NCBI RefSeq assembly: GCF_027489515.1
Contig: NZ_JAIXZS010000083.1
Span: 59,686 to 123,685, forward strand
Length of the DNA stretch: 64,000 bases
Direction of reading: 5' to 3'
DNA from: Novosphingobium sp.
Lineage (GTDB): Bacteria; Pseudomonadota; Alphaproteobacteria; Sphingomonadales; Sphingomonadaceae
The notes under the pieces were generated by a model, which made no database searches, was not told where the DNA came from, and saw only the letters and a program-made list of their open reading frames with translations. The translations under genes and the position numbers were made by a program. This document shows positions 9,501 to 17,577 of this stretch, piece by piece. The first letter of the stretch is position 1; every line of letters begins with the position of its first letter.

Positions 9501-9986
9501 CGGCATACCCGGGAGCGGCGGCGCGATGGCGATACGCCGATCGGCAGCGGAAAGCGCGGCAGCCTGCTGGATAGCGGGTTTGCCGTCTATGTAGAGGCCT
9601 GCGGTCTTGCCATCGAACGTGGCGGCGAGATGGCTCCAGCGTCCGGGGGCCAGCGGCGCCGCGCTCGACAGCAGCGTCTTGCCGAGGCGCAGGGCAGGGC
9701 GGCCATCCACGAGCACGAGCGCTCGGCACGGTGCGCAATCGGCGCGGCCGTGCTGGATCAGCGTGACTTCGCCAGGCTGAATTCGCGCAGGCTGGACCCA
9801 CGCCGAGAGCGTGAAGGTGGCCTTCGCGCTGGCGCTCTGCACTTCGCGCTCGATCCCGATGCCACCTTCGAGGATCCGGACGTTGTAGGGCCCGCCATTG
9901 ACCGGAGTTTCGGCGCACAGCGGTGCCGGGGCCAGTGCGCTGGCGGCAAGGAAAAGCGGCGCCAGGCGGCGCTGGGACTTGGGCAT
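6567..9986 (-). CDS. Secreted glycoside hydrolase family 2 enzyme with N-terminal LamG-like domain
   Basis: Large exported GH2 (beta-mannosidase or exo-glucosaminidase-like). Start at ATG 9986 (MPKSQRRLAPLFLAASALA) behind a GGGGAGAGAA ribosome site; 1,139 residues. A signal peptide ends near APLCA. Residues about 30-190 look like a concanavalin/LamG fold (FTLSAWVQPARIQPGEVTL), followed by a GH2 sugar-binding domain (YWYRAAFTVPPEAAGKSLAL), an immunoglobulin-like linker and the TIM barrel. The barrel shows NVIRNWMGNN, the acid/base region VVWFGRNEGVP and a candidate nucleophile in FSVETGTPSL. The last 200 residues are beta-rich. It lies downstream of GH3 on the same strand, so both probably act on the same polysaccharide or glycoside. 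Exact linkage specificity is not readable. Confidence 0.9.
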   Translation of the reverse strand: MPKSQRRLAPLFLAASALAPAPLCAETPVNGGPYNVRILEGGIGIEREVQSASAKATFTLSAWVQPARIQPGEVTLIQHGRADCAPCRALVLVDGRPALRLGKTLLSSAAPLAPGRWSHLAATFDGKTAGLYIDGKPAIQQAAALSAADRRIAIAPPLPGMPHFAGALASAQIDDTPRDPGALFAARPDFATVQFHDVGVGWPFQRKANIGLTEQQDPWLLPRSETPPSIPRAVPVTPQPALVPTAPGQWQVNGWKLIPAPDLAAPDGAALSRPGVDTAKWLAARVPGTVLATMVDRGIYPDPYYGLNNLAIPESLARQDYWYRAAFTVPPEAAGKSLALRFDGINYAAEVWINGTRMGATKGAFTRGRFAFTPRPGENIVAVRVSPPPHPGIPHEQSVKGGVGENGGQLAIDGPTFVATEGWDWIPGIRDRNTGLWQGVTLEATGPIRLGDPHVVTDLPLPRTDSADVTITVPVLNPGTAQVSLTVTAKIGEITLTRTVTAAPGETTVTFSPQTDPALRIANPRLWWPNGYGDPALYTLTLSAAAGGQPSDTRSLRFGIREVSYELSLFDHESRLNRVEVDPTDARPGELPLIDVRHQAIKQTPLGWAQSLTPAGEKSPAVRPVPPSIALPHLTLRVNGVRIAARGGSWGMDDAMKRFGRAELEPYFRLEREAHMNVIRNWMGNNTEPAFYDLADENGMMILNDFWQSTQDFQIEPEDPQLFLANAADTIARFRNHPSIVVWFGRNEGVPYPALNEGLDALVTRLDGTRWYTGSSNVVNLQGSGPYNYRPPEGYFTDLASGFSVETGTPSLATREAIEASVPAADRWPLGDTMAYHDWHFSGNGDTRTFMDTLAAMFGPISDSGTSLADFERKAQMMNLETHKAMMEGFVGHLWTKNSGRLFWMTHPSWPSNAWQLYSSDMDTHAAYYGARAGAEPVHVQLNLPDNQLTVINTTRQDLPGLIAKVRVTDLTGRTLLQRENPLVAPANTATALPQIDLASLMADGSMVLVALELTDAKGAPLSRNLYWRGRDPSAYRALNAMPAAAISLRATSGQPQGSDRPLTLTLANIGKTPALAIKLTVLDKAGKRVLPAYFEDNYVALMPGETRTLTVRVPATAKPASIALRGWNTLESAVKIAP

Positions 9987-10030
9987 GGCGTACTTCTCTC
10001 CCCGCACCCGGGTCTGTCATGCCCGGATAT

Positions 10031-10046
10031 CTGACAACGCAATCAA
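10031..10046. promoter_or_regulatory. Possible LacI-type half-site upstream of the GH2 gene
   Basis: TGACAACG at 10032-10039 repeats the left half of the stronger candidate operator at 12712-12725. The right half (CAATCA) is poor, so this is only suggestive. It lies in the 101-base gap between GH3 and GH2. Confidence 0.25.
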
Positions 10047-10087
10047 TTGCAGTCAGTATAGCCAACTTATAATGCATAATAAATGCA

Positions 10088-12628
10088 TTATTTGACCATA
10101 GCCTTGCACCCGGCGAGGATATCGCCCTTCGTGCCCAGCGTCACGCTTGCCAGCCCGAGCGAGAGCGCGCCACGGGTGCTCAATACGAGCGGGCTGGAAA
10201 CCGCATTGCTGGCCGATCCGGCTGGCAGGAGGCACTTGAGCGGAACGGCGAGGGTCAGCCATGTGCCGACCGGCATCGTGGCAAGCTCGGGCAACGGCAC
10301 CGACGCGCCGCAAGGGCCGTTGCCGCAGCGGGCGGACACCGTAACGGGTGCGCCGGGCTTGGCATCGAGCAGCATGTTGAGCAGCAGCAGGACATCGCCG
10401 TTGGTCTCGCGCGAGAGATCGTGCGGGGTGGCGGCTTCGAGCGCGATCATGGCGGGCTGGTGGCCAGCGGCGACCACGATCCGGCGGGCGCCTTCTTGCA
10501 CATCCTTGTCGATGGCCGCGATGGAGATGCGGCCGCCGGGGGTAGCGGCAGGGACCGGGCCGACGACATGCGGGGCGGCATAGGCATCGGTAAGGACCAG
10601 CGACCAGCCCGTAGCGGCCTGCCCGCGTTGGAGATAGACGCCGGGGACGGCCTCTGCCGCGACGCCCGGATCTTCGGGCAGCGATGTCCACGCTGCAGCA
10701 CCTCCGGCCATCGAAAGCCCGTAGCCATAGGCGAAGAGCGGATCATCGCCGGTCCGCGCCGTGCGCGGCCATGCGGTGGGGAGCCGGCCGGTGAAGTCTG
10801 CGCCGTCCTTGCCGTAGAGCACATCGGCGACGCCGCCGCCTTCCGAACCCGGCAGCCACGCCACGACAAAGGCATCGGCGGCATTGAGCTCCGGGTTCAC
10901 GAAAAGTGGCCTGCCGGTGAGCATGACCGCAATGACGGGGATGCCCTGCGCCTTCAGCGCCTTCATCGTGGCGAGGGGGGCAGTGAGGTCGCTGCGAAGT
11001 TGCTGCGAGCGGATGTCGCCCTGAAACTCAGCGTATGGCGTTTCGCCGAAAACGACGATTGCCGCATCGGGCTTGTCCTTGAAGTGGCCATCGGGCGCGA
11101 GTTGCGCGCTGCCGCCGCTGGCTTCGGCCGCGGCCTTGAGGCCCTCCCACAGCGTGGTCGCGCCGGGGAACTGTTCGCGCGTGAGGCCGGTGCCCTGCCA
11201 GGTGATCGTCCAGCCGCCAGACTGGCGGGCAACATCATCAGCGCCGTCACCCGCGACGAGCAGGCGCGCGCCTTTCTTCAGCGGCAGGACGCCGGTGTTC
11301 TTGAGCAGGACCAGCGATTTGCGCACGGCTTCGCGGGCGATCGCGCGGTGTTCTGGGCTGCCAAGGAGGTTCCATTGGCCCGCGAGTGGCCGGGTTGATG
11401 GCGCGCCCATCTCAAACAGGCCGAGGCGGAGCTTGACCCGCAGGATGCGGCTTACGGCATCATCAAGGCGGGACATCGGCACGGTGCCGTCCTGAACCTG
11501 CTTGAGCAGGCTTTGGTAGAGCGGCTTCCAGCTGTCGGGTGCCATGTACATGTCGACCCCGGCGAGAAGCGCCTGCGGGCAACTGGCGTTCGTGCAGCCG
11601 GCGATCTGGCCGTGCGCGTTCCAGTCGGTCACGACGAAGCCGCCGAAGCCGAGGCGGTCCTTGAGCACATCGGTAACGAGGCCCTTGTTGCCGGCGATCT
11701 TGACGCCGTTCCAGCTCGAAAAGCTGGTCATTACCGTGGCGACGCCGTTCTCGATCGCGGGGAGATACGGCGCGCCGTGGACCAGGCGGAGCGTGGTCTC
11801 GTCGATCTCGGCGTCGCCCTGATCGTGCCCGTCCTTGGTGCCGCCATCGGCGAGGAAGTGCTTGGTGCTGGCGATGACATGGGGGCCGGCGAGCACGCGG
11901 TCCTTCGTCGGTGGACCCTGCAGGCCGCGAACCATGCGGCCGACATAGCTGGCGACGAGCGCGGGATCGGACGAGTAGCCTTCGTATGCACGGCCCCAGC
12001 GCCAGTCCTGCGGGACGGTGACGGTGGGAGCGAAGGTCCATTCCTGCCCGGTCGCGCGGATTTCGGCGGCAGTGGCGGCGCCGATCTTCTCGATCAGATC
12101 GGGATCGCGCATCGCACCGAGGCCGACGTTGTGCGGAAAGAGGGTGGCGCCGATGATGTTGCTGTGGCCGTGGACGGCGTCGGTGCCCCAGATCATCGGA
12201 ATGCCCGGGCAGCCGGGCCGGCCGCGCATCGAGGCGTTGTAGAACAGGTCCGCGAATCGGAGCCATTCGGAAGCCGGGGCGAGGTCATTGCCGCCGGGTC
12301 CGGAATTGCCGCCGTTGAGCACCGAGCCGAGATTGTAGCGCGCGACATCTTCGGGCGTGAGGCTGGCGATATCGCCCTGGATGACTTGCCCGACCTTGCA
12401 GGCTGCATCCATCTGCTTGAGAAGCTGGGTGATTTTGGTCTCGTCCGCGTAAGTGACGACGGTGGGCCAGGCGATTCGCGGCCACTGTTCCGGGTGAACG
12501 TTCGCAGCCGACTCGGGCGCGGCCACTGCCGGTGCCGCAAGCGGGGTAGTGGGCGCGAAACAGGCCGTGAGAGCCATCATGCAGGCCATGGCGGCCTTGG
12601 GGCCGGCAAGGTGCGAAATCCGCTTCAT
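10088..12628 (-). CDS. Secreted glycoside hydrolase family 3, ExoP/glucan 1,4-beta-glucosidase type
   Basis: Exo-acting beta-glucosidase releasing glucose from beta-glucans or glycosides. Start at ATG 12628 (MKRISHLAGPKAAMACMMALTA), 846 residues, with a signal peptide ending around ACFAPTTPLAAPA. The GH3 N-terminal barrel shows FAPTVTVPQDWRWGRAYEGYS, the substrate loop KHFLADGGTKDGHDQGD and the nucleophile aspartate in GGFVVTDWNAHG. The second domain (PLKKGARLLVAGDGADD ... IVVFGETPYAEFQGD) carries the expected acid/base region. The C-terminal 170 residues form a beta-sandwich as in ExoP-type exohydrolases. It is divergent from the TonB receptor gene across a 236-base region with a LacI-like palindrome, implying co-regulation with uptake. 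Confidence 0.93.
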   Translation of the reverse strand: MKRISHLAGPKAAMACMMALTACFAPTTPLAAPAVAAPESAANVHPEQWPRIAWPTVVTYADETKITQLLKQMDAACKVGQVIQGDIASLTPEDVARYNLGSVLNGGNSGPGGNDLAPASEWLRFADLFYNASMRGRPGCPGIPMIWGTDAVHGHSNIIGATLFPHNVGLGAMRDPDLIEKIGAATAAEIRATGQEWTFAPTVTVPQDWRWGRAYEGYSSDPALVASYVGRMVRGLQGPPTKDRVLAGPHVIASTKHFLADGGTKDGHDQGDAEIDETTLRLVHGAPYLPAIENGVATVMTSFSSWNGVKIAGNKGLVTDVLKDRLGFGGFVVTDWNAHGQIAGCTNASCPQALLAGVDMYMAPDSWKPLYQSLLKQVQDGTVPMSRLDDAVSRILRVKLRLGLFEMGAPSTRPLAGQWNLLGSPEHRAIAREAVRKSLVLLKNTGVLPLKKGARLLVAGDGADDVARQSGGWTITWQGTGLTREQFPGATTLWEGLKAAAEASGGSAQLAPDGHFKDKPDAAIVVFGETPYAEFQGDIRSQQLRSDLTAPLATMKALKAQGIPVIAVMLTGRPLFVNPELNAADAFVVAWLPGSEGGGVADVLYGKDGADFTGRLPTAWPRTARTGDDPLFAYGYGLSMAGGAAAWTSLPEDPGVAAEAVPGVYLQRGQAATGWSLVLTDAYAAPHVVGPVPAATPGGRISIAAIDKDVQEGARRIVVAAGHQPAMIALEAATPHDLSRETNGDVLLLLNMLLDAKPGAPVTVSARCGNGPCGASVPLPELATMPVGTWLTLAVPLKCLLPAGSASNAVSSPLVLSTRGALSLGLASVTLGTKGDILAGCKAMVK

Positions 12629-12864
12629 TCCTTGGCTTTCCTCTCCGTTTCCCGTCTCTGGTTGACCATGTCGGGATACTTTAATAATGAAGGATGGTGA
12701 TATAAAATGAATGACAACGTTGACAATACGGACAAGATGATCGTATTTCAACCGTGCCACACGCTTCCGGCCAAATCTGCATCGCAGAACGGCCGGACAA
12801 CCGGAAAGGCGGCGAGACCCCGTTGAAAGCGGGGCTCGCCGCTCAACTTGCAAGGGGAGAGACC
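12629..12864. promoter_or_regulatory. Divergent promoter region, GH3 / TonB receptor
   Basis: AT-rich in its first half (AATAATGAAGGATGGTGATA and neighbours around 12680-12710), then GC-rich leader sequence before the receptor. It must carry both promoters. The palindromic candidate operator at 12712-12725 lies near the middle. A long antisense reading through the receptor start here is not a gene. Confidence 0.6.
12712..12725. promoter_or_regulatory. Candidate LacI-family operator
   Basis: TGACAACGTTGACA is a 14-base near-palindrome (one mismatched pair) centred on CG, the layout typical of LacI/GalR-family sites. A LacI-family gene lies 7 kb downstream (19744-20766). Binding by that protein is inference. 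Confidence 0.5.
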
Positions 12865-15800
12865 ATGACTGATCGTTTCGTGCGTCCACGGACGCTGTTG
12901 TCCAAGACGGGGCTTATGGGCGCAGCGTCGATCGTGGCGCTGCTGGCCGCAGGCAACGCCGCCGCGCAGGCTGCACCGCAGCAGACCGCGCAGGCTGATG
13001 CCACTGCAGCCGATGACGGCGCCGCGCCGATCGTCGTCACCGGCTTCCGCCAGTCTCTGGCCGCCGCGCTTGATGCCAAGCGCAATTCCAATCTCATTCT
13101 CGAATCGGTGAGCGCTGAGGACATCGGCAAGTTCCCCGATCAGAACATCACCGAATCGCTGCAGCGCCTGCCTGGCATCCAGATCGACCGCGAAAACGGC
13201 CAGGGTACCAAGGTGCGCATCCGCGGCCTCGAGCAGAACCTCACCGTGCTCAACGGCGAGCTGTTCGTGACGGGCCAGGAAGTGTTCAAGGTCGGCGAAG
13301 GCAACTTCACCCGCACCGACAGCCTTGAAAGCGTGCCATCCGAACTCATCGGCGGTGTCGAGGTGTTCAAGTCGCCCAACGCCTCGCTGCTCGAAGGTGG
13401 CCTTGGCGGTATCGTCAACCTGAAGACCCGCAATCCGCTCGATCTCAAGAACGGCCTGACCGTCGCGGGCAACGCGCGGCTCAACAAGGCCAACGGCATC
13501 GACGGTTGGAAGCCGACCGGCGCTGTGGTCGCGAGCTACAACTTCAACGACAAGTTCGGCATCATCGTCTCGGGCAGCTACAGCAAGACGAACGCCCACT
13601 TCGACATTCTGGGCGGCGAGAACCGCGGCAACTGGGCCTTCGGCGCCGGCCGCCGCGATACCGCCACGGTGCCGACCAACTATTACGCGCCAGAATACCG
13701 CTATCTGACCGACCGCGACCAGTACCGCACGCGCTGGGGTGTCTCGGTGGGGCTTGCTTATCGTCCGACCGACACCTTGAGCCTCGACCTTCAGTATTTC
13801 CACTCCGATCTCAAGGTGGACACGCGCGAAGGCTCGGTGAAGTTCCCGTTCGGCCAGGGCGAATCGCTCGGTCTGCTGCCCGGTTACAAGATCAACAGCA
13901 ACGGCGTCCTTGAAAGCGGCACGGTGCGGGCGCAGTCGGCCGAGGCGATCTCGGTGGTCGACGAGTCCAACATCAAGTCAGACAACGTGCAGTTCGGCAC
14001 CAAGTTCGACAACGGCTCGAACTTCCGCGCCAATGTCGAGGCGACCTATTCAAACGGTTCGCTGTTCCGCGATGTGGCCAACAACGACGTGCGCTTCACC
14101 AAGTACACGGTGCGGCAGGGCGCAGTCGGCGGTGCGCTGCAGAACGGTGTTGCGCTCAACAGCGCGGCGCCTGCCACCTTCGACTTCACCTACAGCAACG
14201 GCGAACTGCCGCGCTTCGGCATTGCGCCGGGCAGCCCGCAGGACCTGTTCAGCAACCCGGCTTACGGCTTCTTCAAATCGCACTGGGCCTTCGGCGACCG
14301 CTCGAAGATCAAGGGCCACTCGATCCGCACCGATCTTGCCTGGGATGTCGATCCTTCGGAGAAAGGCAAGATCACGCTGAGCGCCGGCTTCCGCTATGGC
14401 CAGCGCACGGTGGACTTCACCTCGGGCCGTTATCTGGCCGATTATTCGGGCAAGGGCGAGATCGACGCGACCAAGATCCCGCTCGCCGAACGCGATCCGA
14501 CCTTCAACTACAACTATACGCCCTATGGCTACTTCCAGGACGGCGCGATCGGCTACAAGATCTGCGACCTTCCGGAAGCGAACAAGCCGGCGGCGTTCAA
14601 GGGTTGCAGCCGCTTTGGCAATTCGCCGGCGCTGATCACGCCCTACGATACCTTCACGAGCAGTTCGGGCCGCGTCGAGACGCTGGTCAATCCCAACATT
14701 CCGGGCGGCAAGGCGCTGATCCAGAACCGCGCGCAGATGGTGAATGCGCTCAAGTGGATCCAGAACCTCTACCCCTCGACGCCGTTCAGCTTCTTCGAGG
14801 ATCCGCTGCAGACCTTCTTCGTGAAGGAAGAGACCAAGACCGGTTACGTGATGGCCGACATCGGCGGCAAGGATGACAGCTTCCATGTCAACGTGGGCCT
14901 GCGCATTGTCGATACCAAGCTGAAGGTGGACCAGAACCAGGGCACCGCGAACCCGACGTACTGGGGCACGGACAGCTGGAACGGCGTGGTCAAGGACTTC
15001 GACACCTCGAGCGTCGAGCGGTCCTACACCGACTTCCTGCCGAGCGTGAACGTGGTCGTCGATGCGACGCAGGACATCAAGGTGCGCGCCTCGGCCGCCC
15101 GCGTGACTTCGCGCCAGCCGCTGTTCGATCTCGGCCGCGGGTTCGCGACCGATTTCACCCGCGATGCGGCGACCGACAAGTTCCTGTTCACCAGCGGCAG
15201 CCGCGGCAACGCGACGCTCGATCCGTTCCGCGCCTACCAGTTCGATCTGGGCGTCGAATACTACTTCGGCCGGCAGGGTCTGCTTTCGGCCGGCGTGTTC
15301 TGGAAGGAAGTCGACAGCTTCGTCGTGACGCAGACCGTGCCGGTCTTCGTCAACGACCAGGGCGGCGGGCGTGTCGGTCCGGTGTCGCAGCCGGTCAACG
15401 GAAAGGGCGGCCGGGTCAAGGGCTTCGAACTGGCGGCGCAGTATGCCTTCCCGTTCGGTCTCGGCTTCACCGCGAACTACACGTTCTCGGATACGAGCAC
15501 CGAGTTCAGCAACGACTTCGAGACGGGTCTGCCGCTGCCGGGCGTTTCCAAGCACTCGTTCAACGGGCAGGTCTACTTCGAGAAGAGCGGGTTCGCGGCG
15601 CGTGCCTCGTACTCTTGGCGCTCGAAGTCGTACCTCGGCAACTTCGGATTTGGTGATGGCGGCGTGACGCGCACGCTCGGCATCTACCAGAAGCCCTATG
15701 GCCAGCTCGACGGACAGATTTCCTACCAGGTGACGCCGAACTTCAACGTGTTCCTCGAAGGCATCAACCTGAACAAGGAAAACACCAAGACCTACCTGCA

Positions 15801-15873
15801 GTTCCCCGAACTGCCGTTCCGATATGAATCGGGCTCGCGCCGCATCTTCGCGGGCGTGAAGTTCAACTTCTGA
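12865..15873 (+). CDS. TonB-dependent receptor, sugar/oligosaccharide type
   Basis: Outer-membrane active transporter. Start at ATG 12865 after AGGGGAGA; 1,002 residues. Signal peptide ends near GNAAAQA; the TonB box is IVVTGFRQS. The plug shows SAEDIGKFPDQNITESLQRL, VRIRGLEQNLTVLNGE and GGLGGIVNLKTRNP, the hallmarks of the large Xanthomonas/Caulobacter receptor group used for plant carbohydrates. The barrel ends in FAGVKFNF with the terminal phenylalanine needed for outer-membrane assembly. It opens an operon-like run with the halogenase-like gene, ROK kinase and ROK repressor, though a strong hairpin follows it directly. The ligand is probably the product of the GH3/GH2 enzymes. Confidence 0.95.
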   Translation: MTDRFVRPRTLLSKTGLMGAASIVALLAAGNAAAQAAPQQTAQADATAADDGAAPIVVTGFRQSLAAALDAKRNSNLILESVSAEDIGKFPDQNITESLQRLPGIQIDRENGQGTKVRIRGLEQNLTVLNGELFVTGQEVFKVGEGNFTRTDSLESVPSELIGGVEVFKSPNASLLEGGLGGIVNLKTRNPLDLKNGLTVAGNARLNKANGIDGWKPTGAVVASYNFNDKFGIIVSGSYSKTNAHFDILGGENRGNWAFGAGRRDTATVPTNYYAPEYRYLTDRDQYRTRWGVSVGLAYRPTDTLSLDLQYFHSDLKVDTREGSVKFPFGQGESLGLLPGYKINSNGVLESGTVRAQSAEAISVVDESNIKSDNVQFGTKFDNGSNFRANVEATYSNGSLFRDVANNDVRFTKYTVRQGAVGGALQNGVALNSAAPATFDFTYSNGELPRFGIAPGSPQDLFSNPAYGFFKSHWAFGDRSKIKGHSIRTDLAWDVDPSEKGKITLSAGFRYGQRTVDFTSGRYLADYSGKGEIDATKIPLAERDPTFNYNYTPYGYFQDGAIGYKICDLPEANKPAAFKGCSRFGNSPALITPYDTFTSSSGRVETLVNPNIPGGKALIQNRAQMVNALKWIQNLYPSTPFSFFEDPLQTFFVKEETKTGYVMADIGGKDDSFHVNVGLRIVDTKLKVDQNQGTANPTYWGTDSWNGVVKDFDTSSVERSYTDFLPSVNVVVDATQDIKVRASAARVTSRQPLFDLGRGFATDFTRDAATDKFLFTSGSRGNATLDPFRAYQFDLGVEYYFGRQGLLSAGVFWKEVDSFVVTQTVPVFVNDQGGGRVGPVSQPVNGKGGRVKGFELAAQYAFPFGLGFTANYTFSDTSTEFSNDFETGLPLPGVSKHSFNGQVYFEKSGFAARASYSWRSKSYLGNFGFGDGGVTRTLGIYQKPYGQLDGQISYQVTPNFNVFLEGINLNKENTKTYLQFPELPFRYESGSRRIFAGVKFNF

Positions 15874-15903
15874 CGGATTGCTCCACCTCCCTCGGAGCCT
15901 CTT

Positions 15904-15938
15904 GGGGGGAGGGCCTTCGCGGGCCTTCCCCCCTTTCT
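15904..15938 (+). terminator. Rho-independent terminator after the TonB receptor
   Basis: A 12-pair GC-rich stem (15904-15915 with 15922-15933, loop TTCGCG) is followed by TTTCTT. It lies 30 bases after the receptor stop. It probably attenuates rather than fully separates receptor from downstream genes, because no other obvious promoter is visible before 16003. Confidence 0.8.
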
Positions 15939-16002
15939 TGTCCGGCGGGCCGCGTGAGGCCTTGTTTCGAGGCCGGATGACCGCCAGCATCGAACCGGAC
16001 CC

Positions 16003-17577
16003 ATGATGACCCCTGAACCCTTGCGCTCCATTCTGATTGTCGGCGGCGGCACGGCGGGCTGGTCTGCAGCGGCGCTGCTTTCCGCGGTGCTCGCGCCGTC
16101 TGGCTGCAGGATCACGCTGATCGAATCGAGCGACGTGCCCACTGTCGGTGTGGGCGAGGCGACGATCCCGCCGATCTTCGAGTTTCTTGCCCATTGCGGC
16201 ATCGATGAAATTGATTTTATTCGTCATTGCCAGGCAACGTTCAAGCTGGCGATCCGCTTTGACGACTGGCTCGAGCGCGGCCATTCCTACTGGCACCCGT
16301 TCGGCAACCTGGGCGTGACGATCAACCAGCGGCCGTTTCACCACTACTGGTGGAAGAACAAGGCGGCGGGCCACGGTGAAAGCATGGCCGATCTGTGCCC
16401 GGCTATCGCGCTGGCGGAGGACGGCAAGTTCGCGTTCCCGCCGCCGGACGGGAGCTATCCGGGTGGGGCGCTCAACTACGCGCTGCATTTCGATGCGGGA
16501 CTTGTGGCGGAGTACTTGCGGAGGCATTCCACCGCGCGCGGGGTGAAGCATGTGGACGCCCGGATCGCGGGCTGCGAGATGGCCGAAGACGGCGCGATTG
16601 CTGCGGTCCGGCTCGAGGATGGGCGGCGCGTCGAGGCCGATTTCTTCATCGATTGCTCCGGCTTTCGCGGGCTGCTGATCGAGGAGGCGCTCCACGCCGG
16701 CTACGAGGATTGGACGAGGTGGCTGCCCTGCGACCGCGCGGTGGCGATGCCGACGGCGACCGTGGGGCCGCCCGCGCCCTACACGATCTCCGCAGCGCAC
16801 GAGGCAGGCTGGCGCTGGCGCATCCCGCTGCAATCGCGGGTGGGCAATGGCTATGTCTATTCGAGCCGGTTCATCAGCGACGACATGGCGGCCGAGACGC
16901 TGCGCATTGCGGCATCGGGAGAGGGCAAGGGCGAGGCACTGGCCGAGCCGCGCTTCCTGCGCTTCACCGCAGGGCACCGCAAGGCGATGTGGGTGAAAAA
17001 CTGCCTCGCCGTCGGGCTTTCGAGCGGGTTTCTGGAACCGCTGGAATCGACGAGCATTCATCTCATTCACACCGCGCTCAACCGGCTGCTCGATTTTTTC
17101 CCGGACTGGACCTGCGATCCTGCGCTGGCGGCGGCGTATAACCGTGAGGCGGCGGATGAGTATGCGCATATCCGCGATTTCCTGTTGCTGCATTATGTGC
17201 CCAACCGGCGGCACGGCGAGCCGTTCTGGGACGAGGTGCGCTCCAATCCGCTGCCGGACAGTCTGGCCGCCAAGCTCGAGCTGTTCCGCCGGACAGGGCG
17301 CATCGTCTCGCGGCGGCGTGAACTGTTTGCCGATATCAGCTGGTTCTTCGTGGGCGCTGGCATGGGCATCGTGCCGGACGCGCTTGATCCGCTGGCCGAT
17401 GCGGCCGATTTCGGCGAGGTGCGGCGCGTGATCGGGCAGATCAGCGAGGTCATGGGCCGCTATCGCCGTGCGGCGCCCACGCATCAGGACATGCTGGCGC
17501 GGCTGCTTGATCCTGCACTCAAAGGTCGGCCCAACTTCAAGCAGACCTGGGGTGGTTCTGCGGGGGGCGGCGCATGA
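16003..17577 (+). CDS. Tryptophan-halogenase-family flavoprotein
   Basis: FAD-dependent protein of the tryptophan 7-halogenase family; 524 residues. The N terminus has the family form of the FAD motif, VGGGTAGWSAAALL, then VPTVGVGEATIP. The second halogenase signature WxWxIP is present as WRWRIP, and NCLAVGLSSGFLEPLESTSIHL is the usual C-terminal FAD contact. Homologues in sphingomonads and Caulobacter commonly sit beside sugar TonB receptors, where the reaction is unknown and no chlorinated product is documented. ATG codons at 16003 and 16006 are both possible starts. Its stop overlaps the ROK kinase start by four bases (ATGA). I would not call it a proven halogenase. Confidence 0.9.
   Translation: MMTPEPLRSILIVGGGTAGWSAAALLSAVLAPSGCRITLIESSDVPTVGVGEATIPPIFEFLAHCGIDEIDFIRHCQATFKLAIRFDDWLERGHSYWHPFGNLGVTINQRPFHHYWWKNKAAGHGESMADLCPAIALAEDGKFAFPPPDGSYPGGALNYALHFDAGLVAEYLRRHSTARGVKHVDARIAGCEMAEDGAIAAVRLEDGRRVEADFFIDCSGFRGLLIEEALHAGYEDWTRWLPCDRAVAMPTATVGPPAPYTISAAHEAGWRWRIPLQSRVGNGYVYSSRFISDDMAAETLRIAASGEGKGEALAEPRFLRFTAGHRKAMWVKNCLAVGLSSGFLEPLESTSIHLIHTALNRLLDFFPDWTCDPALAAAYNREAADEYAHIRDFLLLHYVPNRRHGEPFWDEVRSNPLPDSLAAKLELFRRTGRIVSRRRELFADISWFFVGAGMGIVPDALDPLADAADFGEVRRVIGQISEVMGRYRRAAPTHQDMLARLLDPALKGRPNFKQTWGGSAGGGA

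Noticed and set aside
16003..17577. Naming this gene a tryptophan halogenase and the region a secondary-metabolite cluster
   Set aside because: Neighbours are sugar uptake and kinase genes; no NRPS, PKS or indole genes are present, so only family membership can be claimed.
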